Below, one piece after another: positions 7,942 to 15,935 of a DNA stretch of 52,383 bases. The stretch spans positions 1-52,383 of the forward strand of contig NCED01000024.1 of NCBI GenBank assembly GCA_002280485.1, read 5' to 3'. Under the pieces are notes generated by a model. It was not told the origin of the DNA, did not search any database, and saw only the letters and a program-made list of their open reading frames with translations. A program made the position numbers and the translations under genes. The number at the start of each line of letters is the position of its first letter. The stretch's first letter is position 1. This DNA comes from Caulobacterales bacterium 32-69-10. Lineage in GTDB: Bacteria; Pseudomonadota; Alphaproteobacteria; Caulobacterales; Caulobacteraceae.

Positions 7942-8291
7942 ACGCGCACGTGAATCCGCACACCCTCGCCTGGATCGACGTCGGGGCGGTCGGCGACATC
8001 CCCCGCCGCGGCTCACGCCGCCTGCCGAGCCCCATCGGAGACATCGCCGTGTTCCGCACCGGGGACGGCAATATCTACGCCCTCAAGGACGCCTGTCCGC
8101 ACAAGGGCGGGCCGCTCAGCCAGGGCATCGTCCATGGCCGTTCGGTGGCCTGTCCGCTGCACAACTGGAACATCGACCTGGCCACCGGCCACCCCACCGG
8201 CGCCGACGCCGGCAAGGGCTGCACCCCGGTGATCCCGGTCGAGGTCCGCGAGGGCCGGGTGCTGGTCGCCCTGCCGCTGGTCGAGGCCTAG
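7938..8291 (+). CDS. nirD: Nitrite reductase small subunit, Rieske type
   Basis: A 117-residue protein with a complete Rieske [2Fe-2S] binding pair: Cys53-x-His55 (ACPHKGG) and Cys72-x2-His75 (ACPLHNW). Enterobacterial NirD has lost these ligands, so this version probably carries a cluster and may transfer electrons to or within NirB. It starts inside the nirB stop codon (ATGA), which points to translational coupling and one-to-one production with NirB. The next gene, nasC, begins two bases after its stop. Confidence 0.92.
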   Translation: MNAHVNPHTLAWIDVGAVGDIPRRGSRRLPSPIGDIAVFRTGDGNIYALKDACPHKGGPLSQGIVHGRSVACPLHNWNIDLATGHPTGADAGKGCTPVIPVEVREGRVLVALPLVEA

Positions 8292-8293
8292 CC

Positions 8294-10987
8294 ATGGCCG
8301 ACGGCTCCGCCCTGCCGCCCGCGGTGAAGACCACCTGCCCCTACTGCGGGGTGGGCTGCGGGGTCGCGGCGCGGGCGGGGCTGGGGCGCGAGATGACCGT
8401 GACCGGCGACGCCGACCACCCGGCCAACCGCGGCCGGCTGTGCTCGAAGGGCACGGCGCTGGGCGACACCGTGGGCCTGGAGGGCCGGCTGCTGTCGCCG
8501 ATGATCGGGGAGCGGAGCGTCTCCTGGAACGAGGCCACCGCCTATGTCGCCCGCCGCTTCAAGGAGACCGTCGCCAGGCACGGCCCGGATTCGGTCGCGT
8601 TCTATGTCTCGGGCCAGCTGCTGACCGAGGACTATTATGCCGCCAACAAGCTGATGAAGGGCTTTATCGGCAGCGGCAATATCGACACCAATTCAAGGCT
8701 TTGCATGGCCTCGGCTGTGGCGGCGCATAAACAGGCCTTCGGGGCCGACCTGGTGCCCGGCTGCTACGACGACCTGGAGCTGGCCGACCTCGTCGTCTTC
8801 TCGGGCCACAACGCCGCCTGGACCCATCCGGTGCTGTTCCGGCGCATGGAGGCGGCCCGCGCCCGCGGCCAGCGACAGGTGGTGATCGACCCCCGCCGCA
8901 CCGATACCGCCGAGGGCGCCGACCTGCACCTCCCCATCGCCCCCCAGACCGACGTGCGCCTGTGGAACGGCCTGCTGGCCGAGATGATGGCCCGGGGCGT
9001 GGTCCACCGAGCCTATGTCGCGGCCCACGTCGCGGGGTTCGAGGGGGTGGAGGCCCAGCTGGCGGCCGACGACCAGTCGCTCGGCGCGGTGGCGGCGGAC
9101 TGCGGACTGGGCTTGGCCGAGCTCGCCGCCTTCTATGAGATGTTCGCCACAACCCCGCGGACGGTCAGCCTTTTCTCGATGGGTGCAAACCAGTCGGCGC
9201 AAGGGGTGGCCAAGGGGCTTGCGATCCTCAACGTGCATCTGGCGACGGGCCGCATCGGCAAGCCGGGGGCCTGCCCGTTCTCGATCACCGGCCAGCCCAA
9301 CGCCATGGGCGGGCGCGAGACCGGCGGCATGGCCACGACGCTGGCCGCCCACATGGACTTCGACCCTGTGTCGCGGGACCGGGTGCAGCGGTTCTGGGGC
9401 GCCCCCCGCGTGGCCGGCAAACCGGGCCTGAAGGCGGTCGACCTGTTCGAGGCCATGCACGCGGGCCGCATCAAGGCCGTGTGGGTGATGGCCACCAACC
9501 CGGCGGTGAGCATGCCCAACAGCGCCCGGGTGCGCGAGGCGCTCGGCCGCTGCCCCCTGGTGGTGGTGTCGGACGTGATGGCGTCCACCGACACCATGGC
9601 CTTGGCGCACGTGAAGCTGCCGGCCCTGGCCTGGGGCGAGAAGGACGGCACAGTCACCAATTCGGAGCGCCGCATCTCGCGCCAGCGGGCGGTGTTCTCC
9701 GCCCCGGGCGAGGCGCGGCCCGATTGGCGCATCGTCGCCGACGTGGGCGCCGCCATGGGCTTCGCCGACGCCTTCAACTGGCCGAGCCAGGGGGCGGTGT
9801 TCCGCGAGTACGCCCGGATGACGGCTTACGAAAACACGGATCGGCCTTTGAACCTGTCCGGACTGATCGGCGCCGACTACGACCGTATGCAGCCGGTCCA
9901 GTGGCCGGCGACGGGGCAGGGCGGGACCGCGCGCCTGTTCGCCGACGGCCGCTTCGCCACCCCCGACGGGCGGGCCCGCATGGTCCCCGTCGCGCCCCAG
10001 GGCCCGGCCCAGCCGGTCAGCCTGGGCTTTCCCCTGTCGCTGAACACCGGACGGGTCCGCGACCACTGGCACACCATGACCCGCACGGGCCTGTCCGCCG
10101 CGCTCAGCCGCCATGCGCCCGAGCCCTATGTCGAGATCCACCCGACAGACGCCGAGGCGGTGGGTGTGACCGAAGGGGCCCTGACCCGCGTCGAGACGGC
10201 CCTGGGGACGGCGGTGGCGACGGCGAAGATCAGCGATCGCCAGCGTCCCGGCGGGGTGTTCATGCCCATGCACTGGACCGACGCCTTCGCCCCCTCGGGC
10301 AAGGCCAACCCGCTGGTCGCCGGCATGGTCGATCCCACCTCCGGCCAGCCGGAGTTCAAGCACACCCCCGCCCGCGTCCGCCCCTATCGGGAAACGTGGC
10401 GCGGCTTCTACATGGCTCGCGGCGCTTCCTCCCCTTCCCCGGGAATGGGGCCGCCGGGTCTGGAGCTGGTGTGGCGGCGCACGGTCCGCGACGCCTGCCA
10501 GCTCCACGAATTCGCCGGCCGCGGCGGTCCCGAAGAGCGCGAGGCGGTGCGGCGCTGGCTGTCGCGCCCGGCCAAGGGCGAACTGGTCCGCTTCGAGGAC
10601 GCCGCCACCGGCGCGGTGCGTGAGGCCTACGTGGCCGACGGCCGGCTGGAGCAGGTTGTGTTCATGACCACCAGCGGGCGCCTGCCGCCCCGCGACTGGC
10701 TGGCCGAACTGTTCGCCGAAGACACCCTGCCGGCGGAGGCGCGCAGCTTCCTGCTGTTCGGCCAGGCGCCGGGCGCGCAGCCTGACCCCGGCCCGATGGT
10801 CTGCGCCTGCCTGCGGGTCGGGGCGCGGGCCATCGCGGCGGCCATCGCCGGCGGCGCGGCCAGCATCGAGGCGGTCGGTCAGGCCACCGGCGCCGGAACC
10901 AACTGCGGCTCGTGCCGCCCCGAGATCGCGCGGACGCTCGCCGCATCCGTCACCGCTGTCCCCGTGGAGAAGCGCCATGCAGCCTGA
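8294..10987 (+). CDS. nasC: Assimilatory nitrate reductase, molybdopterin catalytic subunit with C-terminal BFD domain
   Basis: An 897-residue cytosolic enzyme reducing nitrate to nitrite. The N-terminus binds a [4Fe-4S] cluster through Cys15-x2-Cys18-x3-Cys22-x27-Cys50. It is followed by molybdopterin oxidoreductase domains (NSRLCMASAV with the expected Mo-ligand region, SMGANQSAQG, ATNPAVSMPNS) and a dinucleotide-binding domain ending near LVAGMVDPTSGQPEFK. The C-terminus adds a BFD-type [2Fe-2S] domain with Cys837, Cys839, Cys871 and Cys874, as in the Klebsiella-type NasA enzymes that take electrons from a partner reductase. No Tat signal is present, which confirms the assimilatory type. 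No separate NasB-like electron-donor subunit is in the window. Short low-G+C patches at about 8685-8740, 9148-9215 and 9822-9875 coincide with conserved motifs. It overlaps the next gene by 11 bases. Confidence 0.95.
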   Translation: MADGSALPPAVKTTCPYCGVGCGVAARAGLGREMTVTGDADHPANRGRLCSKGTALGDTVGLEGRLLSPMIGERSVSWNEATAYVARRFKETVARHGPDSVAFYVSGQLLTEDYYAANKLMKGFIGSGNIDTNSRLCMASAVAAHKQAFGADLVPGCYDDLELADLVVFSGHNAAWTHPVLFRRMEAARARGQRQVVIDPRRTDTAEGADLHLPIAPQTDVRLWNGLLAEMMARGVVHRAYVAAHVAGFEGVEAQLAADDQSLGAVAADCGLGLAELAAFYEMFATTPRTVSLFSMGANQSAQGVAKGLAILNVHLATGRIGKPGACPFSITGQPNAMGGRETGGMATTLAAHMDFDPVSRDRVQRFWGAPRVAGKPGLKAVDLFEAMHAGRIKAVWVMATNPAVSMPNSARVREALGRCPLVVVSDVMASTDTMALAHVKLPALAWGEKDGTVTNSERRISRQRAVFSAPGEARPDWRIVADVGAAMGFADAFNWPSQGAVFREYARMTAYENTDRPLNLSGLIGADYDRMQPVQWPATGQGGTARLFADGRFATPDGRARMVPVAPQGPAQPVSLGFPLSLNTGRVRDHWHTMTRTGLSAALSRHAPEPYVEIHPTDAEAVGVTEGALTRVETALGTAVATAKISDRQRPGGVFMPMHWTDAFAPSGKANPLVAGMVDPTSGQPEFKHTPARVRPYRETWRGFYMARGASSPSPGMGPPGLELVWRRTVRDACQLHEFAGRGGPEEREAVRRWLSRPAKGELVRFEDAATGAVREAYVADGRLEQVVFMTTSGRLPPRDWLAELFAEDTLPAEARSFLLFGQAPGAQPDPGPMVCACLRVGARAIAAAIAGGAASIEAVGQATGAGTNCGSCRPEIARTLAASVTAVPVEKRHAA

Positions 10988-11744
10988 ACACCTTCCCGGC
11001 CAGGTGCTGCTTGTCGGCGCGGGCCCCGGTCCCGCCGACCTGATGACCGTCCGCGCCCTGCGCGCGGTGGAGGGCGCGGAGGCCCTGCTGTACGACGCCC
11101 TGGTCCACGACGAGGTGCTAGCCTGTGCGCCGCGCGCCTGCCTGCGCATCCAGACCGGCAAGCGGGCCGGCCGACCCAGCATGGATCAGAGCACCATCAA
11201 CCGGCTGATGCTGCGCCTGGCGCGCCGGGGGCTGAAGGTCGTGCGGCTGAAGGGCGGCGATCCGTCGGTGTTCGGCCGCTCCGGCGAGGAAAAGGCCTAT
11301 CTGGAGGACAACGGGATCGCGGTCGCCGTGATCCCCGGCGTGACCGCCGCCAGCGCGGCGGCCGCCCAGTTCGGCTTTCCCCTGACCCACCGGGGCGTCG
11401 CCCGCCGCCTGACCCTGGCCACGGCCCGGGTGCAGGACGGGGCGCTCGTGGACGAGGGCTGGGCGGCCAACGCCGACCCCTCCACCACCCTGGCCCTTTA
11501 CATGGCCAGGAGCGCCTGCGGGGCGGCGGCGACCCGGCTGATCGCGGAGGGTAGGGCGCCGCAGACGCCAGCCGTAGCGGTGGAGAACGCCGGCTCGGCC
11601 CACGCCCGGATCATCGCCGGGTCGCTCGCCGATCTGCCGCGCCTGCTGGCCGAGGCGGGCTGCGACGGCCCGGTGGTGCTACTGGTCGGCGAGGCCGTGG
11701 CCATGGCTGAGACGAGGGCTGTGGCGATCGAGCGCCGCGCCTAG
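10977..11744 (+). CDS. cobA: Uroporphyrinogen-III C-methyltransferase (SUMT)
   Basis: A 255-residue S-adenosylmethionine-dependent methyltransferase that makes precorrin-2, the branch-point precursor of siroheme and cobalamin. The family markers are present: VGAGPGPADLMTVRA near the start, LKGGDPSVFGRSGEE (GGDP motif), VIPGVTAASAAAA, and PLTHRGVARRLTLAT. Length equals the stand-alone SUMT enzymes; there is no fused precorrin-2 dehydrogenase/ferrochelatase domain as in CysG, so those steps must be encoded elsewhere. Position at the end of the nitrate assimilation run, overlapping nasC by 11 bases, shows that its job here is to supply siroheme to NirB. Confidence 0.93.
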   Translation: MQPEHLPGQVLLVGAGPGPADLMTVRALRAVEGAEALLYDALVHDEVLACAPRACLRIQTGKRAGRPSMDQSTINRLMLRLARRGLKVVRLKGGDPSVFGRSGEEKAYLEDNGIAVAVIPGVTAASAAAAQFGFPLTHRGVARRLTLATARVQDGALVDEGWAANADPSTTLALYMARSACGAAATRLIAEGRAPQTPAVAVENAGSAHARIIAGSLADLPRLLAEAGCDGPVVLLVGEAVAMAETRAVAIERRA

Positions 11745-11784
11745 GCTCTCACGAAGTCCGGCCCGCTGAAGTCGGGGCCGCCCC

Positions 11785-13104
11785 TCACAGCCGCCGCCCC
11801 GGGTCCAGCCCCAGCGCGGGCAAATCCATGGCTGCGGCGGCCAGTTCGGCGCGGGCCTCGATCTGGCGATAGGCCGCCTCCAGCCGCCGCACATCGGCGT
11901 CGGCGGCGGCCTCTTCGCGCAGGTTGACGAGGAAGAAGTCGCTCGCCCCGATCTCGAACCGCCTCCGCTCGGCCGCAGCCATGGTGGTCGCCCGGTCGCG
12001 CTCCTCCTCCGCCAGGCGCTGGATATCGGCCGTGGCCTGCACGTCGTTGGAAAGCCGCTGCAGATCGATCGAGATCTGGTCCTCAAGGGCCTGGCGCCGG
12101 CGGCGCGCCGCCTCGATCTCGGCCTGAGACGAGGCGATCCGCCCGGCGGCGGTGCGCTGCTGCAGCGGCACCCCCAGGCGCAGCCCGACCGTCAGTTCGG
12201 TGTTGCGCGGCGATAGGCCGGAGGGCAGGGAGCCGCCCAGGTCCTGGGACGCTTCGACGCGCAGGTCGAGCCGCGGCAGCAGGCTGTTGCGATCCAGCTC
12301 CAGCCGCCTGGAGGCCTGGGAGATCCGCACGTCGATGAGACGAAGATCGGGCCGGGACCGATTGATCCGCGCCTCGGCCGGGTCGACGGCCGCCGCCGTA
12401 AGGGCGCCCGGCAGCCGCTCCGGTCCCGGGCGCAGGGGGCTGCCGTCCTCGCTGCGCAGGAAGAAGGAGAGGGTGGTCGCCGCATTGGACAGTTCCTGCT
12501 CGGCGCGGGTGACCAGGATCTGCCGGCGCAGGATCGCCTGCTCGCTTTCGGTCAGCAGGATACGAGGGCGCGAGCCGAGATCGACCTGACGGACGAACCC
12601 AGCCTGCCGTTCGCGAGCGAGGTCGAGAAGATCCTGGTAGATCTTCAGCCTCATTCCCGAGACGACCCAGGCGTTATAGGCGGCGAGAGCCCGGCGCTGG
12701 ACCCCGATCGCCACCATCAGCCGCTCCATCTCGGCGACCTCGACTTCGAGGCGCGCGTTGGTCCTGTTGAAGCGACGTTCGTCGATGGCCCGATCGCGCA
12801 GGAGCGAGAACAGCGCCCCGACCTTCACCTCTCCGAGGGGGCTGAGCGTGGTGTCGACGAAACGGCCGTCGTAGGGGCCGCCGGTCCTCGCCTTGGTCTC
12901 GACCGAGAACAGGGTGTCGAAGGCGCCTTCGGCCGCCAGGGCGCGGCCAGAGGCGCTCCTGGCGCGGGCGATAGCCTCCAACACCTGGGGTGCGTGGCGG
13001 CGCGACGAGTCCAGCACCTCGCCAAGGGTCAGCGGGGCGGCGGCGAGCGCGGGCCCGCTGCAGAGAACCAGGGCCGCCAGAAGAAGCATCCGGAGCAGGG
13101 TCAC
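11785..13104 (-). CDS. TolC-family outer-membrane efflux protein
   Basis: A 439-residue outer-membrane channel. The N-terminus carries a signal peptide (hydrophobic core LLLAALVLCSG, cleavage near ALAAAP) followed by LTLGEVLDSSRRHAP, a typical start of an outer-membrane efflux protein repeat. Two long coiled-coil halves follow, with the pattern SRPDLRLIDVRISQASRRLE in the second half, as in TolC relatives. The start chosen is a GTG whose bases overlap the TGA stop of the HlyD gene; an ATG five codons later is possible. The open frame runs much further upstream but that part is an out-of-frame reading of the HlyD gene. It is the last gene of the exporter operon and converges on cobA. Confidence 0.88.
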   Translation of the reverse strand: MTLLRMLLLAALVLCSGPALAAAPLTLGEVLDSSRRHAPQVLEAIARARSASGRALAAEGAFDTLFSVETKARTGGPYDGRFVDTTLSPLGEVKVGALFSLLRDRAIDERRFNRTNARLEVEVAEMERLMVAIGVQRRALAAYNAWVVSGMRLKIYQDLLDLARERQAGFVRQVDLGSRPRILLTESEQAILRRQILVTRAEQELSNAATTLSFFLRSEDGSPLRPGPERLPGALTAAAVDPAEARINRSRPDLRLIDVRISQASRRLELDRNSLLPRLDLRVEASQDLGGSLPSGLSPRNTELTVGLRLGVPLQQRTAAGRIASSQAEIEAARRRRQALEDQISIDLQRLSNDVQATADIQRLAEEERDRATTMAAAERRRFEIGASDFFLVNLREEAAADADVRRLEAAYRQIEARAELAAAAMDLPALGLDPGRRL

Positions 13105-14150
13105 TTCACAGCCTTTCCGGCCTTGGCGGCGACGTCGGCGTCGGCCGGGCGGGTGAATTGGAGCGGGAAGTCGTTGAGTTGGCGCCACAGCTCGAACCCC
13201 GCAGAGACGGTGTCCATCAGCACCCAGCCGCGGACCTTGGCGCCGAGGCGCACAAACGGCTCCTGCGGCCATGGGGCGCGGTCGGGGGCTGGCTCGACCA
13301 GAATACGGAAAAGGCCGTTCGCCGAGGCCGAGACGTCGATGGATCGAACCTGGCCGTCGAACATGCCGCGGGCGACGGAGGGCCAGCCGCTGAACTGGAT
13401 CGCCGGCCAACCCTCGAACTCGAGGCGCACGCGGCGGCCCGGGTGGATCAGCGGCACGTCGCGGCCGTCGACGAAGAGCTCGACGACCCGTTCGCGCCCT
13501 TCGGGAGCGAAGGTGGCCAGAACCGTGCCGGCCGTCACCAGGGTGGAGCTGTTCACCGCATTGATGGTCAGGATCCGCCCGTCGCGGGGGGCGGTGACCA
13601 GCTGGGCGGCCTGGCGGTTCAGGCTGACATCGATGCGGGTCAGGGCGGCCCGCTTCTCGGCGACCTTGGCCCGGTGTTCGGCCACCTTGATCTGCGCCGC
13701 CTCCAGGTCGCGGCGGGCGCCCAGCCCTTCCTCGAACAGGACGGCGTTGCGGTCGACATCGAGCTGGGCGGTGCGCATCGCCTGGTTGGCGGCGGCGATC
13801 TCGGCCTGGACCTGCCCCTGTTCGGCCCGCAGCCGGTCCAGCAGCAGCGGGTCGTTGTCGACGATGCGGGCGATCGGATCGCCGGCCTTGACCACGCTGC
13901 CGTCCGTCACGTGCCAGCGCTCGATCCGCCCGGGAACCAGGGCGGTGACGCTCTGGACCCGGTCGCCCGGGTCGAGGGCGGTCACCTGTCCCGTGCCCTG
14001 CGCCGTCTGCACCCACGGGACGAACAACAGGAACAGGGTCGCCAAGACGATGCCGAGGAGGATCATCACCGCCGCGGCGCGCATCACCCGGGGCGGGCGC
14101 AGGCGCGCCAGGGTGTGGAAGTGGTCGAGGTGATCAGGCCGAAACGGCAT
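13101..14150 (-). CDS. HlyD-family periplasmic adaptor protein
   Basis: A 349-residue membrane-fusion protein. A single membrane segment (about residues 25-47, AAAVMILLGIVLATLFLLFVP) is followed by a split lipoyl domain (VPGRIERWHVTDGSVVKAGDPIARI on one side, TAPRDGRILTINAVNSSTLVTAG on the other) flanking an alpha-helical hairpin of about 75 residues. It links the inner-membrane exporter to the TolC channel. Start at ATG 14150 gives the proper short cytosolic tail; it overlaps the 3' end of the ABC gene by 17 bases, and its own stop overlaps the TolC start, so the three are translationally coupled. The C-terminal part (ELWRQLNDFPLQF and beyond) is longer than usual and has no recognised domain. 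Confidence 0.88.
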   Translation of the reverse strand: MPFRPDHLDHFHTLARLRPPRVMRAAAVMILLGIVLATLFLLFVPWVQTAQGTGQVTALDPGDRVQSVTALVPGRIERWHVTDGSVVKAGDPIARIVDNDPLLLDRLRAEQGQVQAEIAAANQAMRTAQLDVDRNAVLFEEGLGARRDLEAAQIKVAEHRAKVAEKRAALTRIDVSLNRQAAQLVTAPRDGRILTINAVNSSTLVTAGTVLATFAPEGRERVVELFVDGRDVPLIHPGRRVRLEFEGWPAIQFSGWPSVARGMFDGQVRSIDVSASANGLFRILVEPAPDRAPWPQEPFVRLGAKVRGWVLMDTVSAGFELWRQLNDFPLQFTRPADADVAAKAGKAVK

Positions 14151-15837
14151 GGTCGTGCTCCCTGTCTTCCGCGGCCAGCCGGTCGAGCTCGGCCGGGGTG
14201 TCGACGATGACCTGGCGCCGCTTGCCCAGATGCAGCCAGGCGCCGACCGGCAGCTCCGCGGGGCGGTTGGTGAAGCACACGGCCGTCGAGCGGGGTCCGA
14301 GCGCCGCAAGGGCCTTCGCCAGCGCCTCGCCGGGGATGACGTCGAACAGGGGCGACAGAACCAGCACACGCGGCTGGCTCAGCAGGGCCGCGGCGAGGCG
14401 CAGCCGCATCATCTCGGGGGGCGACAGGGGCCAGCCGGTCGAAGCGACCACTGTGTCCAGGCCCTCCGGCAGGCGGGCCACGGTGCGCCCCAGTCCTGTC
14501 CGGTCCAGGACGTCCAGGACGGCGCCGGCCGGGGCTTCCGGAGCGGCGAGGGTCAGGTAATCCCGCAGCCGCCCCTCTACGATCACCGGCCGGTCGAGGA
14601 TCACCACCTCGGTTCTGAGCTGGTAGACGTCGAGGGCGGCGAGGTCCGTCCCGCCCAGGATCACCAGCCCCGCATCCGGCTTCAGGTGACGCCGCAGCAG
14701 CCGGGTGAAATGGCGCTCCGTGCCGGGCTCGGCGCTCGCCGCCAACCGTGCGCCGGCCGGCAAGGTCAGGTCGAAGCGCGACTCGCCGATGCGGACGTCT
14801 CGCAGCACGAGGTCGCTGCGCTCCATCGGCGCCGGGGGGCGAAGGGCGGGAGGATGCGCTTCCTGCGGGATGTCGTAGAGCTGGTTCAGCTCCTCCACGG
14901 CGGCGACCAGGTCGTAGAAGACGTCGAGATAGGTCCCGAGCTGGGCGATGCCGAAGAAGATGCTGGACAGGATCAGCTCGGCCGCCACGAGCTGACCGAG
15001 CGAGAGCTGGCCGCGGATCACCAACCAGCCGCCCATGGCCAGCAGCGACGCGCTCGCCACCGCATACAGCGCCATGAACCCCGCGGCCTGGGCGAAGCTG
15101 GAGCGGAAGTGCCGTCCGTGCTCCTCGACATAGCGCGCGGTGAGCGCCTCGGACCGTTGCATGGCGAACGAAAGATGGCGGCCTGATTTGTAGAAGCCGT
15201 TCGAGGCGCCGATGCTCTCCAGCCAGGCCGCAGCGGCGTATTTCGCATGGCTCTGGGCCACCGCCGTCCGCATCGCGCCGCGCGACCAAACCCGCCAGAT
15301 CAGCCAGACGGCGAGCACGACGATCAGGTTAAAGGCGAGGAACACCGGGTGATAGAAGCTGGTGACCACGAAGCCGACCGCCGACTGCAGCACCAGGGCG
15401 AAGAAGCCGATCAGCAGCGACGGCATCGCCTTTTGCACCGTCATCACGTCGAAGAAGCGGTTGAACAGGTCCCCCCGGCGCTCGTCCTGAAAGAAGGGGT
15501 TGCGGGCGTGAACGGCGCGCAGGGTCGCCTCGGCCATGAGGCGAGCGAAGAAGCGCCGGCGGAACAGCTCCATCACGTAAAGGCGAAGGCCGTTCAGCAC
15601 GCCTTGCAGCGCGAGCATGGCGAACAGGACGGCGGCGAGGGTGAAGAGCGGGGCCGGCAGGGCGGTGTTGGCGACGCTGTTGATCAGCATCTGCACCGAG
15701 ATGGGCGTGGCCAGGGACAGCAGCCCGACGCCCAGGCCATAGACGATCGCGAGACCGAAAAAGCCGCGGTCGGGCCCGAGGATCACCGCCGCCCAGCGCA
15801 AGAAATCGCGCATGCCTACCGTGGTCGCCGCCGCCAT
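14134..15837 (-). CDS. ABC exporter with a fully degenerate nucleotide-binding domain
   Basis: A 567-residue half-transporter. Residues 1-320 are a six-helix ABC exporter membrane domain (helices near 23-50, 61-82, 140-180 and 250-310). Residues 335-545 align with an ABC ATPase domain in length and strand order, yet every catalytic motif is missing: Walker A reads SAEPGTERH (about 368-376) without GKS/T; the Q-loop region reads VVILDRP (411-417) without Gln; the signature reads LSPPE (471-475) in place of LSGGQ; Walker B reads VLVLSPLFDV (491-500) without the Asp-Glu pair; and the switch histidine position is Asn524. The frame is intact, of full length, and coupled to HlyD and TolC genes, so this is not a recent pseudogene. 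It may need a partner ATPase, act without ATP hydrolysis, or be a regulatory half. No substrate gene is adjacent. Confidence 0.85.
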   Translation of the reverse strand: MAAATTVGMRDFLRWAAVILGPDRGFFGLAIVYGLGVGLLSLATPISVQMLINSVANTALPAPLFTLAAVLFAMLALQGVLNGLRLYVMELFRRRFFARLMAEATLRAVHARNPFFQDERRGDLFNRFFDVMTVQKAMPSLLIGFFALVLQSAVGFVVTSFYHPVFLAFNLIVVLAVWLIWRVWSRGAMRTAVAQSHAKYAAAAWLESIGASNGFYKSGRHLSFAMQRSEALTARYVEEHGRHFRSSFAQAAGFMALYAVASASLLAMGGWLVIRGQLSLGQLVAAELILSSIFFGIAQLGTYLDVFYDLVAAVEELNQLYDIPQEAHPPALRPPAPMERSDLVLRDVRIGESRFDLTLPAGARLAASAEPGTERHFTRLLRRHLKPDAGLVILGGTDLAALDVYQLRTEVVILDRPVIVEGRLRDYLTLAAPEAPAGAVLDVLDRTGLGRTVARLPEGLDTVVASTGWPLSPPEMMRLRLAAALLSQPRVLVLSPLFDVIPGEALAKALAALGPRSTAVCFTNRPAELPVGAWLHLGKRRQVIVDTPAELDRLAAEDREHDHAVSA

Positions 15838-15920
15838 CGATCCCGCCCTGCATCGTGCCCGTGCACACGGATGTTTGGGCGGTCCTCGATTGGTTCAATG
15901 CGGTCCGACTGAAGGGGGCG

Positions 15921-15935
15921 ATAGGATAAACCTAT
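15921..15935. promoter_or_regulatory. OxyR/LysR-type palindrome ATAG-N7-CTAT upstream of the exporter operon
   Basis: ATAG at 15921-15924 and CTAT at 15932-15935 are separated by seven bases and lie inside a perfect seven-base inverted repeat (CGATAGG 15919-15925, CCTATCG 15931-15937). This equals the OxyR half-operator and contains the T-N11-A core of LysR-type sites. It lies between the 3' end of the OxyR-like gene, overlapping its stop codon, and the ABC start codon 84 bases on. It could also fold as a hairpin in RNA, but there is no T run for a terminator. Confidence 0.5.

Noticed and set aside
8693..11182. 829-codon open frame on the minus strand across nasC and cobA
   Set aside because: Shadow of high-G+C coding sequence; the plus strand encodes complete nasC and cobA with all motifs.
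13105..14016. N-terminal extension of the TolC frame
   Set aside because: It reads the HlyD gene out of frame; TolC similarity and the signal peptide begin at 13104.
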